64,000 nt of DNA from Glacieibacterium frigidum. GTDB taxonomy: Bacteria; Pseudomonadota; Alphaproteobacteria; Sphingomonadales; Sphingomonadaceae. Under the pieces are notes generated by a model that was not told the DNA's origin, did not search any database, and was given only the letters and a program-made list of their open reading frames with translations. This document shows positions 1-8,427 of the stretch, in pieces. A program made the position numbers and the translations under genes. Where the stretch lies: NCBI RefSeq assembly GCF_007097155.1, contig NZ_VJWA01000001.1:1273501-1337500 (forward strand), read 5' to 3'. Numbering within the stretch: position 1 is the stretch's first letter; each line of letters opens with the position of its first letter.

Positions 1-573
1 CTCAGCGAGATCTTCGAGACCGATCCGATACCGTATTTCTCGATCGAATTTACCGAGATCAGAGCGCTGAAGACAGCTCAGTCGAAACGGAAACTTCCAA
101 TTCATCCGGAATTGATACGCCTTGGTTTTGTCGAGTATGTTTCCGCGATGCGAACGGCAGGTCACGAATACCTGTTCCCGGAGTTGCATTCACCCAAAAG
201 CAAGAGCTTCGCCTCGACGTTTTATAAGTCGATTTTCAAGCAATGGCGAGACTGGGGATTTCCAGAAGGTACTGCGTGGCGCCACAAAGACGGTGGAATC
301 ACAAAGGACAAGGACGTCCATGCATTTCGCGGGACGGCCTCGAGTGCCATGATCGGGCTTCCGGACGTAGTTCGATACTACATACTTGGGCATGAGGGGA
401 CGAACACAACTACGATTACATACGATGAAGTACCTTTGGATAAGACGCTGAAGGGCCTACGGCGCCTGACCAAGTTCACGAAACACATTCCAAGACAGAC
501 ACTTGTACTTCGGCCCATCGATCGGCAGAAGTTCGGCAAGTTGAGGGGGCGGCGCACAGTGGTAGTATTGTAG
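1..573 (+). CDS. Tyrosine recombinase / phage-type integrase, C-terminal part (5' end outside window)
   Basis: The frame is open from the first base of the window, so the gene is cut by the window edge; the TTG at 112 is internal. About 190 residues are visible. They carry the catalytic core of a tyrosine recombinase: a Lys-containing turn near bases 70-105 (KTAQSKRKLPIHPEL), the H-x-x-R box at 319-330 (HAFRG), a Leu-Gly-His motif near 385-393 (ILGHEG), and the nucleophilic Tyr at 421 (ITYDE). The protein would cut and rejoin DNA at an attachment site, and in this setting probably moved the adjoining island. Base composition is clearly more AT-rich than the chromosome after 29.5 kb, in keeping with transfer. 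The family assignment is secure; target site and activity are unknown. Confidence 0.85.
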   Translation, partial: LSEIFETDPIPYFSIEFTEIRALKTAQSKRKLPIHPELIRLGFVEYVSAMRTAGHEYLFPELHSPKSKSFASTFYKSIFKQWRDWGFPEGTAWRHKDGGITKDKDVHAFRGTASSAMIGLPDVVRYYILGHEGTNTTTITYDEVPLDKTLKGLRRLTKFTKHIPRQTLVLRPIDRQKFGKLRGRRTVVVL

Positions 574-697
574 CGCCCCGCTTGGGAAGTCATTATCGAT
601 GAAATCGGACCTATACAGCTTGATCATCGTTATTCCGACGACATGGACCCACAGATCCGGCCCACTCGCAATTAGGGCTGACTTGGATTGCCGACGC

Positions 698-1273
698 TCA
701 ACTCGCTTTGATGGCGGCGCGCACATTGAGCCCCGTCTTTGGGCTTGTGCGTCGAAATAACTCGTCGGCCTCCAGCGTGATGGCAGGGCGCTTTAATTGC
801 AGAGCTGATCCATACGGCTTTTCCGTTGCGCTCCAAACGTCGGCATCCCGTTCGTATTGCGTAAACGACCGCGAATCTGGCTCGATGACTACGATCGTCT
901 CGACGCTGAGGACAGCTTTGAATTTGGCGCGTCTGATCGACTCACGGCTACCTTCGTGCGGAGTCAGGATGATGAAAATGACGCTAGGCTTACAGAAAAA
1001 GCTGGCATCATCGGGCCCGTCGAGTTCCGCACGGTCGCAATAGATCGCGGCGTTCGGTGCCAGGAGATTCTGATCATCGATCCGCAGGTACATTCGTTCG
1101 CCGAACACCTCGCAGCCGCATAAGCTGAGGCGCGGATCTGTCCCGGCAATGATGTTGACGACGATCCGGGAGTGCCTGGCATCGTGATCAGGAAGGGCGA
1201 CGGGAACACCGTCGAGCAGCTCAACCCGATCGTCTCGATCGGAGTAGTGCGACAGAAACTCTTCGACATTCAT
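698..1273 (-). CDS. Uma2 family (DUF820) PD-(D/E)XK nuclease-like protein
   Basis: The 191-residue protein has the usual Uma2 layout: an N-terminal RVELLDGVPVALPDHD segment, a following His-rich helix, a CEVFGERMYLRI strand, and a NAAIYCDRAEL strand where the family normally has P-D-V. Uma2 proteins are stand-alone restriction-endonuclease-fold proteins, abundant in cyanobacteria and scattered in other bacteria, whose biological role is mostly unknown. Here the canonical P-D pair reads N-A, so the active site may be impaired. It is a lone gene on the minus strand, between the integrase and a zinc-ribbon gene, in island DNA. The start is the ATG followed by NVEEFL. Confidence 0.7.
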   Translation of the reverse strand: MNVEEFLSHYSDRDDRVELLDGVPVALPDHDARHSRIVVNIIAGTDPRLSLCGCEVFGERMYLRIDDQNLLAPNAAIYCDRAELDGPDDASFFCKPSVIFIILTPHEGSRESIRRAKFKAVLSVETIVVIEPDSRSFTQYERDADVWSATEKPYGSALQLKRPAITLEADELFRRTSPKTGLNVRAAIKAS

Positions 1274-1390
1274 ACTGCATCATGAGCCGCCGTCGCGCTC
1301 GGCTCAATGGCGAGCACGCATTGCTATGCCGACCGCTTTGCGGAAGCCGCTCAAGGCGCGTTCAGGTCGACCGGATGATATGCCGAAACC

Positions 1391-1771
1391 TCAGGAACGT
1401 GCCCGGTCAACCAGCCTTTTCCGTTCACGCTCCGTTGCACGGTTCCACTCGGACAGCGACACCCCTGGCGGTGGGGGATGCAATCCGGGCTTTAAGGTCA
1501 CAGGAACCGCCGCCAACGCTGCTGGCCGGCGCTGTCGTCTGACCGCATATCCGTAGAAATCGACGCCGAGCCGGACATCCTTCGAGCCGCACTTGCGGCA
1601 CCTGAAGCGCTGGTGCGCGGCCGACCAGTCGGTCGACCATCTGCGCCTGAAAAACACGGCCATGACCTGCTCGATCGCAACGGTGCGATCGTGGCCGCAG
1701 GCACGGCAGGCGATGACGAGGTCGGCGCCCTTGTTGCTCAGATCGTCGAGGGATCGGACCGGCCCTGCCAT
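1391..1771 (-). CDS. Hypothetical zinc-ribbon protein
   Basis: The 126-residue protein has two CxxC knuckles about 33 residues apart (CRAC near residue 23 and CRKC near residue 58), a classic zinc-ribbon arrangement, followed by a basic linker and a Pro-rich tail ending in a charged helix. No catalytic motif is visible. Proteins of this look are frequent as unannotated small genes in sphingomonads; whether it binds DNA or a protein cannot be told. It is monocistronic on the minus strand. The call rests on cysteine spacing alone. Confidence 0.5.
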   Translation of the reverse strand: MAGPVRSLDDLSNKGADLVIACRACGHDRTVAIEQVMAVFFRRRWSTDWSAAHQRFRCRKCGSKDVRLGVDFYGYAVRRQRRPAALAAVPVTLKPGLHPPPPGVSLSEWNRATERERKRLVDRARS

Positions 1772-2156
1772 CCGCGCGGCTTAGTCGGAGACATCGACGC
1801 CGACAAGAACATGCAGTGAACAAACTTGTGGATCATGTGCAACGGTGGCATTGCTTTACCCAAGCGGCACGATGGTGAAGCGCGATCTCGGCGGCGACTT
1901 CATCATGTGGATAGACCGACACTGGAACGACCTGAAGACCCAGAACTAGAAGCCCGGAGTGCTGAGGCCGCGCGCCAACAACCGGACACTCGTTAAGGGC
2001 AATGGATCGATGAACCCCGCTGAGCGTCGTCGACCGCAAAGGGGCGCTGCGCTCGTCGATACGGGCTACGGAGCCAGATCAGACACGTCATCGGAGACAT
2101 TTTCCTGACGCGATGGTGGCGGAGATCCCTTGCCGATCGGGGCCTGCGAACCCGGC
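1772..2156. other. Intergenic stretch, no gene recognised
   Basis: About 385 bases separate the zinc-ribbon gene from the end of mcrC. Short open frames exist on both strands but none has a recognisable domain or a convincing ribosome-binding site. No strong hairpin with a T-run was found. Confidence 0.4.
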
Positions 2157-3458
2157 CTAGCAACCAGCGATTAGCCGGTCGGCAATGGCCCGTGCGCCTT
2201 CGCGCGCAATCCCTATCTGCGAGACGTCTATCGTCACGGTGTTCAGAATATCGCTGGTCCCGGTGATGGTATGTCGCCCTAGTATTCCTGGCCTATCCCC
2301 AAGCTGCCCGTGGTGTGGATAGAGCAAGGTAAGGCTGCCGCAGCCATACAATCGTCCATAAGCCATCATCTGATAGACGTCGCTTTGATTGACGCCTCGC
2401 TTCCTGTCGCTGATCGCAGGTGCGGTGCGTTTCCACTTGGTGTCGATAATCTGCACGATTGCGTTGCCACGCTTGATTAGGATGTCCGGACGGGTCTGGA
2501 ACAGCCCACTACCTTCATGCTGCAGGCAGAATAGGCGGCCGCCTTGCGTTGTGGCGTGAAGGTCGGTGCCAACCAGGGCGGCACGCAAGAGGTGCGCGAC
2601 GTAGCTTTCAAATAGGCGATTCATGTCGAACAGTAGGGCAAAACCTCCTTCGGAACCGGCTGAGCTGGTCTGGAAGCGACCTTCCAACAGCAGCCTCGCT
2701 AGGGCCAGAAGATCACGCCATCTGGCATTTGTACGGTCGAGCACCACGCCGTTCCAGTTCAGTGCGGCGGGGGCCACGTCAGCGATGTCGGCATATGCGA
2801 AACCCAGCTCCCGCAGCATCCTCTGCGTGTCCGATGCCCGCGCAAGTTTCGTGAGGCGAGCGACCGCAGCCTTCATGATTTGATTAAGGGCGATGTCCGG
2901 CGTCAGCGCCTCGAAGCGGCACGCCAGTCGCGAAGGATCGGCGGCGCGCACGGTGAACTGCCGCACCACGTCCAACCGCCCGCGCAATGCCGGCAGGTCG
3001 TCGGCACAGCTCACGTATCGTCGCGGCATCCCGGCACGCAGCGCATCGGCCAGCTTTGCCGCGAACAGCCGAATGAGCATTTCGAGCAGCGTGTGCTTCT
3101 GGCATTCGATCGCAGTCAGGGTGTCCGCGTCGACCTTCAAGTCGAGCGCGACGGACAGCATATGGATGAGCTGACGCCGAACGCTGCCCATCGCTGTGGC
3201 GCTCGTGTCATCATCTTCCCCCGGCATGTCGATCTTGGGCAAGATCTCCAGCATCCCGCCCTCTGCGGCAACGACGCCGACGATGTGCCGCGCCTTCAGC
3301 GCTTTGCGGCCGAACTGCAGCACGCCGTTACCGCTCGCCCCCGCGAGTCCGGTTCGCGATGCCACTGCATGAAGCCGACCCGCGACACTTTCTGGAATTT
3401 CACCATCGCCTTGGCCGAACGGCAGCGAGCGATGCTCGTAAACCGTCCACGCTTTCAT
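2157..3458 (-). CDS. mcrC: McrC, 5-methylcytosine restriction system nuclease subunit
   Basis: McrC partners the McrB AAA+ motor and supplies the nuclease that cleaves modified DNA in type IV restriction. This 433-residue protein has the N-terminal McrC region that docks on McrB (through about residue 150) and a C-terminal PD-(D/E)XK domain: RPD at 323-325 followed by IIDTKWK at 337-343, with Asp339 and Lys341 as the catalytic pair. Its start overlaps the mcrB stop by four bases (ATGA), so translation is coupled to mcrB. It is the last gene of a five-gene defence operon. Length and motifs match the family, with no sign of decay. Confidence 0.93.
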   Translation of the reverse strand: MKAWTVYEHRSLPFGQGDGEIPESVAGRLHAVASRTGLAGASGNGVLQFGRKALKARHIVGVVAAEGGMLEILPKIDMPGEDDDTSATAMGSVRRQLIHMLSVALDLKVDADTLTAIECQKHTLLEMLIRLFAAKLADALRAGMPRRYVSCADDLPALRGRLDVVRQFTVRAADPSRLACRFEALTPDIALNQIMKAAVARLTKLARASDTQRMLRELGFAYADIADVAPAALNWNGVVLDRTNARWRDLLALARLLLEGRFQTSSAGSEGGFALLFDMNRLFESYVAHLLRAALVGTDLHATTQGGRLFCLQHEGSGLFQTRPDILIKRGNAIVQIIDTKWKRTAPAISDRKRGVNQSDVYQMMAYGRLYGCGSLTLLYPHHGQLGDRPGILGRHTITGTSDILNTVTIDVSQIGIAREGARAIADRLIAGC

Positions 3459-5632
3459 GCCGCTGCGAATGCCCCGTATTCGAACTTGTCTCTTACCGAC
3501 CAGCGATAACGGGCAGCGGTCTCGTACTCAGCTTCTAGCCCGGGTGGTGCCGCCAATTCCCGGCGCGCGAGGAACCCATTGTTGCCGGTCCCGTCGTCGC
3601 CCAAAACAAGCGCCACCTTGCTCCAGTCTTCGTAAAAATACTCCGCGAGCAACGGGATCACCTTGCCCCTCATGACCGCGTCCACGTCCTCACGCGATGC
3701 GCAGCCGATGAAATAGGCGTGGCCGATCTGATGCTCGCGGTCGAAAAGATATTCGACCCGTTCGTTGATCGTCTTAAGCAGCTTCCGGAGGTCGATGCCG
3801 TCTACCGACGGCAGCAGATCGGGTTGCGGCATCAGTTCCTCGAACTCGAAGCGCCGTCGCAACGCGGTGTCGAGCAATGCAATCGACCGGTCGGCGGTGT
3901 TCATGGTGCCCACAATGTGCAGGTTGGCAGGCACCCCGAAATCGCGCTTTTTGGAGTAGGGCAGGGTGACGGTGAGTTCGTTCGGCATTCCAAGCCGCTT
4001 GTCGGGCTCGAGCAAGGTGATGAGCTCGCCGAAAACCTTGGAAATATTGGCTCGGTTGATCTCGTCGATAATCAGCACGAATTGTTCGCGGGCATCGGCT
4101 GCAATCGCAGGCGAGTCCAACTCGCCCTTACCAGGCAATAACCGGGCAAGAGCGGCCATGTTTATCCGGTTCTTCGCCACCGAATAGAGCGTCCGCATCG
4201 TGAACTTGCCCTCGATAATCGTGTCGAGGGGGAGCGGGTCTGGGGGCGTCAACAACCACCGCACCGGACGACGCTGGGCATAGAAGCCCTCGGCGTCCTG
4301 CTCGTAATAGTAGTCGCCGGTGACCTCTGCCACGGCGCGCAAAGCCGAGTTGCCATAAGGCACGAGCACGATGTCGCCCGGCTTCATCTCGCTGCGGAAG
4401 GGCCACACCTGGGTCCAGTGGCTGGGAGTCGGATCATCCGGGTTGGTTTCCAGCCAATGCGCCTTGATCGCGTCGAACGAATTGAAGCGCGGGTCGCCCC
4501 AATCGACCGAGCCGCCCCAGCCAAGCGCGATGTAGTTATTGGCTAGTGCCTCATAGTAGACATCGTCCTCGCTGCCGATCGCGCCCTGACCCATTTTCCA
4601 GAAGCGCCGCCCGGAGAAGTCTATTTCAGCACTTCCACCGCTCGTGCGGGTCCGGGCCTGCTCAGCCAAAGCGCAGATTTCGCGGAAGATTCCGGGTCGG
4701 GGCTCAAGCCGAAAACCGGTCGAGCCAGTCTCGTCGCCGCCGGTTTCAGGTCGCAGACCCTCGACAAAGTCCTCATAGCTGTAATTCTGATGAAAGGTGA
4801 CGAAAGCAATTCGGCCGTCGTGTTGCAATGCCCGATAGCGGTCCAAGAGTTCATCCCGATCATCCGGGGCGATTTCGCCGCATAGCTCGACCGCCCGCTG
4901 GGCTGTCGCATAAGTCTTCCCAGTACCAGGAGGGCCATAAAGGATCAGGTTCGTAGGACGCGCCGATTGCAAGCGGCCTTTCCCTTCGTACGCAGTCGCG
5001 TTGGTGCCGTTTTCGATGACAGCATAGCCGCAGGCCTCGAGTGCCCTTCGCGCTGCGCTGCCGCCATAGTGATTGCGAATATTATATCGCGCCTCGAAGG
5101 CTGCGTTCGCGATTGCTTTTGAGGGGTAGCGATGCTCCCCGCGCACAACGAAATACCTTATGCCTTGGGGGCCGCGCTCATACTTTTCGAAGAACGCTGC
5201 TGCGCCTAGCCTATCGAACTCGTCCATCGCTGCCTCAACAGCCGCCCCATCGAGGCGATTTCCGGCCTCCTGGACAACCTCCTCGTCGGCGCCATCGTAA
5301 TTAGGGTCGTCGCCATTCAAGAAGCGGCCATAAACGCCTACGGCTTGCCGGGCGTTCGCGACCTGCAGATGAGGGTCGGTTGATTGCGGTGCGATGCGTC
5401 GCGCCGCCGGCTCGTTTTTTCGCCAGTCCGAGCGGAGATCGGAGAGAGCCAGTAACAACGCTTCCCATTGTCCGTCGGCATGGACGTCGTCGAGCGTTGC
5501 CTGAGGAAAGCCCAGTTCACGCAGCGATCGTTCGGCAGCCTTCACCCAGCCGATACGATTGCCCACAGTCTTCAAGGCTTTTCCTTGAAAGCGGCGTTGG
5601 CTCAGCCATGCTTTGAACTCAACTTCCTTCAT
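3455..5632 (-). CDS. mcrB: McrB-type AAA+ GTPase with an EVE-like domain inserted in the motor
   Basis: This is the motor and specificity subunit of a type IV restriction system. I choose the ATG at 5632 (MKEVEF): it overlaps the hsdS stop by four bases, and the longer frame would run 28 residues into hsdS. The protein then has 725 residues. Residues 145-205 resemble a ScoMcrA-type head (FFEKYERGPQGIRYFVV then RYPSKAI). Walker A is GPPGTGKT at 233-240. Residues about 341-500 form an EVE-like module (RFWKMGQG, NNYIALGWGG, GDIVLVPYG). Walker B follows as VLIIDEINRANISK at 519-532, with the McrB signature GTMNTADRSIALLDTALRRRF at 575-595 split around the sensor. EVE domains read modified bases, so placing one between Walker A and Walker B suggests direct coupling of recognition to GTP hydrolysis. 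Confidence 0.92.
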   Translation of the reverse strand: MKEVEFKAWLSQRRFQGKALKTVGNRIGWVKAAERSLRELGFPQATLDDVHADGQWEALLLALSDLRSDWRKNEPAARRIAPQSTDPHLQVANARQAVGVYGRFLNGDDPNYDGADEEVVQEAGNRLDGAAVEAAMDEFDRLGAAAFFEKYERGPQGIRYFVVRGEHRYPSKAIANAAFEARYNIRNHYGGSAARRALEACGYAVIENGTNATAYEGKGRLQSARPTNLILYGPPGTGKTYATAQRAVELCGEIAPDDRDELLDRYRALQHDGRIAFVTFHQNYSYEDFVEGLRPETGGDETGSTGFRLEPRPGIFREICALAEQARTRTSGGSAEIDFSGRRFWKMGQGAIGSEDDVYYEALANNYIALGWGGSVDWGDPRFNSFDAIKAHWLETNPDDPTPSHWTQVWPFRSEMKPGDIVLVPYGNSALRAVAEVTGDYYYEQDAEGFYAQRRPVRWLLTPPDPLPLDTIIEGKFTMRTLYSVAKNRINMAALARLLPGKGELDSPAIAADAREQFVLIIDEINRANISKVFGELITLLEPDKRLGMPNELTVTLPYSKKRDFGVPANLHIVGTMNTADRSIALLDTALRRRFEFEELMPQPDLLPSVDGIDLRKLLKTINERVEYLFDREHQIGHAYFIGCASREDVDAVMRGKVIPLLAEYFYEDWSKVALVLGDDGTGNNGFLARRELAAPPGLEAEYETAARYRWSVRDKFEYGAFAAA

Positions 5633-6933
5633 GCTGCTTCCTTCACCCGCCCGCGCTTTGCCGTCGATGCGGCGGCGCGTTCGGTGCGAATGCGGTCGAG
5701 AAGCACGGAAGCGCATTCGTCGGTGGGGTCTTGCTGCACGAGTTCGCCGCGAAAGGCGCGGGCGAGGATTGCGGCTTCGAGCCGGTCAAGCAGCACGCGG
5801 GCGCGGGCGACTTCGGCCTCCAGGCGATCGGCGCGGGCGAAGGCAAGATCCAACGTCGAAACAGCAGATTTTTGATCGACTATAGGCGGTAATGGCAGAG
5901 TGATTGCCTTCACGATGCCAAGATTGAGGTTCGGCTGAACACCACCCGCTGCTTGCTCTCGCGTTTCTTCATAGCGACCGAGTAAAAAGAACTCGATCCA
6001 GCGGGGGGTAACCCGGTCATTGTCAAAGCCGTGCAGCACGGCCAAGGCCTGATTGGTCGCCGCTTCAATCTGCAGAGTCGCTACCTTACCGCGTGTTTTG
6101 CCCTCGCCATAAAGCGCCACCAGCAATGAACCCGCCGGAAAGACCTTGCAGTTCGTAGCTCGTATTGCAGCCTGCGTAATGAATTCGGTCGGTCGGTTCA
6201 CTGTTCCCTGATTGACGACTCCGCTCGTGACCCAAGGAATGTGCCCCCCTTCATAGAACGGGGCGTGGCCACGCTTAGGCGTCGATCCTGTGCCTACCTT
6301 GCAAACAGAGTCGATGCGCGCCTTCGGCCCATCCTTAAATTTATCGAAGATCGCTTTCAGTTCAGCCAAGCGCATTGACGTCGCCATCGTCGCCACGCGG
6401 TCGATTTCGGTTCGGGCGCGGGTAACGCGGGCGGCCAGCGTGTCCAGCTTCGCGACGATGCGGCGTTGTTCGGCGAGTGGGGGGAGCGGGAGCGTGATCC
6501 GCTGCAATCCGACCTGCGGAAGGTGCTTGATCGTCGTCCCGGTTAAAAGGTGATCGAATGCGTCGTTGCCCGCCGACCAGACAATAAATCGCTGCAAAAA
6601 ATCGGCGCTAATTCCGCCGAGCGGCCGTATGCGGTGAATCGCCTTTTGAAACACGATCCTCTGGGCACCGCCCCGCCAGACAGCGCAACGCCCCGGTACG
6701 CCACCTTCGCAAACGAAAAGGTCTCCGTCGCGCACCGCCAAAGCCGAGAGTTCATCGGGTGTGACGGGCATCGTGGGCAGGTCATGCAGGTCGAAGCTGC
6801 CCCAGCGAACGCTGATGTTTCGCAGATATGCTGTGGGTTCCCCCTTGTTCTTCGCCCCATCAAGCATCTTGCCGAGCTTGGTTTCGGCGATCTCACCAAT
6901 CGTCGTCTCAACCCACATTTTCGGCAACGTCAC
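5629..6933 (-). CDS. hsdS: Type I restriction-modification specificity subunit HsdS
   Basis: HsdS sets the DNA recognition sequence of a type I enzyme. The 434 residues show two target-recognition domains, each followed by a conserved coiled-coil region: TRD1 (about 1-160) then LPPLAEQRRIVAKLDTLAAR, and TRD2 (about 205-350) then LPPIVDQKSAVSTLDLAFAR with a long helix. Length is normal for a two-TRD HsdS, so it should read a bipartite asymmetric site; the site cannot be predicted here. The start overlaps the hsdM stop (ATGA) and its own stop overlaps the mcrB start, fixing it in the middle of the operon. Confidence 0.93.
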   Translation of the reverse strand: MTLPKMWVETTIGEIAETKLGKMLDGAKNKGEPTAYLRNISVRWGSFDLHDLPTMPVTPDELSALAVRDGDLFVCEGGVPGRCAVWRGGAQRIVFQKAIHRIRPLGGISADFLQRFIVWSAGNDAFDHLLTGTTIKHLPQVGLQRITLPLPPLAEQRRIVAKLDTLAARVTRARTEIDRVATMATSMRLAELKAIFDKFKDGPKARIDSVCKVGTGSTPKRGHAPFYEGGHIPWVTSGVVNQGTVNRPTEFITQAAIRATNCKVFPAGSLLVALYGEGKTRGKVATLQIEAATNQALAVLHGFDNDRVTPRWIEFFLLGRYEETREQAAGGVQPNLNLGIVKAITLPLPPIVDQKSAVSTLDLAFARADRLEAEVARARVLLDRLEAAILARAFRGELVQQDPTDECASVLLDRIRTERAAASTAKRGRVKEAA

Positions 6934-8408
6934 TCCGCCGCCTCCAGCAGTTCGACCGGTGCGCCATCATCAAGCTCGTCGATCAGCGCGCGGACTTCGA
7001 CCATCGCATTGGCCAGATGCATTTCGATGGCAGTCGCGATCTCCTCGGGCGTTTCTAGCCCGTCCTCGGGATCAGCGCTGGTGTCTTTCAGCCAGCTGAT
7101 ATCGAGATTGTCGCCGCGCGCGGCCAATGCCGCGCGAGTGAAGCGGCGGAAACGGCCATCTTCACCCTCGTCGGTCCGCGTCGCGCCGCCGTCGGGATCG
7201 TCGCCATACGCCTCAACGAACCTGGCAAAGTCATCGGGGTTGATCGGCCGGGTCTTGCCATACGCAGGCGCGCCACTGCGCATGTCGTAAATCCACACGG
7301 CCTTGGTCGCATCCTCGGTCGGCGCTTCCTCGTCGCTGCGAGTGAAGAACAGTACGTTGGTCTTTACCCCTGGGGCATAGAAGATGCCGGTCGGCAGGCG
7401 CAGCACCGTGTGTAGGTCGCAACGGTTCATCAGCATCCGCCGCAGATCCTTGCCCTTGCCATCGTCGAACAGGATATTGTCGGGCACCACCACCGCCGCG
7501 CGCCCGCCGAGCCGCAGCGCTCGGATGCAATGTTCGACGAAGGGCAGCTGATACGACGACGCTCGGTCGGTGATCGTGAAGTCGTCGCGGGTTGGCGGGC
7601 CGCCGGCGGGGCCGAAAGGCGGGTTGGTGAGGATGAGGTCGGCGTTCTTGAAGGCGGGGGCACTGCCCATCGGGGAGAGCGTGTCACCGAGGTCGATGCG
7701 CACCGGGTCCATCTTGTGCAGATGCAGGTTCATCAGCAGCAGGCGATAGGTGTCGGGCACATTTTCGACGGCGCGGAAGGCATCACGAAGCTGGAACGTC
7801 GCCTGTTCGGAGCGCAGCCCGAAATAGTCGTCGGTCCGCGCCTTCATGTGCTCGTTGGCGGCAATGAGGAAGCCGCCGGTGCCGACAGCCGGATCCTGAA
7901 TGACCTCACCGACCTGCGGCTGCATCAGGTCGACCATTACCTTGATGAGCACGCGCGGGGTGAAATATTGCCCGGCGCCGCGCTTGGTCTCCTCGGCCAT
8001 CTTCTGGAGCAGGCCTTCGTACGCGTCACCGAACGCATCACGGTCCTCGCTGAACCACTGCAGGCCGTCGATGGCGTCGATCAGGCGACGCAGGTTGGCG
8101 GGCACGCGGACGATGGTCGCGGCGTTCTGGAAGATGGCGACGATCGATTTGTCGGGCGTCTTCGCCGGATCGCCGAGGTCGACGAGCGCCTGCCGGTAAC
8201 GTTGCAGGACGTCGGTCTCGCTCGCTGCGAGCAGCGCGCGCCAGCGGTATCGCTCAGGAATGCGGCTTTCGTCCTTTTGCTCGGACGCCATCTTCAGGAA
8301 CAGCAGATAGGTCAGTTCGGTGACGTACTGCTGATAGGTGATGCCATCCTTGCGGAGCATCGCGCACAGCCGCCAAAGCTTGTTCACCAGATCGGACGAG
8401 GGGTTCAA
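6930..8408 (-). CDS. hsdM: Type I restriction-modification DNA methyltransferase HsdM
   Basis: HsdM methylates adenine in the site chosen by HsdS, protecting host DNA. The 492-residue protein has the N-terminal helical HsdM domain (residues 1-120), the AdoMet motif DPAVGTGGF at 172-180, preceded by GAGQYFTP, and the N6-adenine catalytic motif NPPF at 262-265. All key residues are present. It lies 19 bases after hsdR and overlaps hsdS by four bases. The start is the ATG of MNPSSDLVNK, which agrees with family N-termini. Confidence 0.95.
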   Translation of the reverse strand: MNPSSDLVNKLWRLCAMLRKDGITYQQYVTELTYLLFLKMASEQKDESRIPERYRWRALLAASETDVLQRYRQALVDLGDPAKTPDKSIVAIFQNAATIVRVPANLRRLIDAIDGLQWFSEDRDAFGDAYEGLLQKMAEETKRGAGQYFTPRVLIKVMVDLMQPQVGEVIQDPAVGTGGFLIAANEHMKARTDDYFGLRSEQATFQLRDAFRAVENVPDTYRLLLMNLHLHKMDPVRIDLGDTLSPMGSAPAFKNADLILTNPPFGPAGGPPTRDDFTITDRASSYQLPFVEHCIRALRLGGRAAVVVPDNILFDDGKGKDLRRMLMNRCDLHTVLRLPTGIFYAPGVKTNVLFFTRSDEEAPTEDATKAVWIYDMRSGAPAYGKTRPINPDDFARFVEAYGDDPDGGATRTDEGEDGRFRRFTRAALAARGDNLDISWLKDTSADPEDGLETPEEIATAIEMHLANAMVEVRALIDELDDGAPVELLEAAE

Positions 8409-8427
8409 TCTACTATTTCCTTATCCG

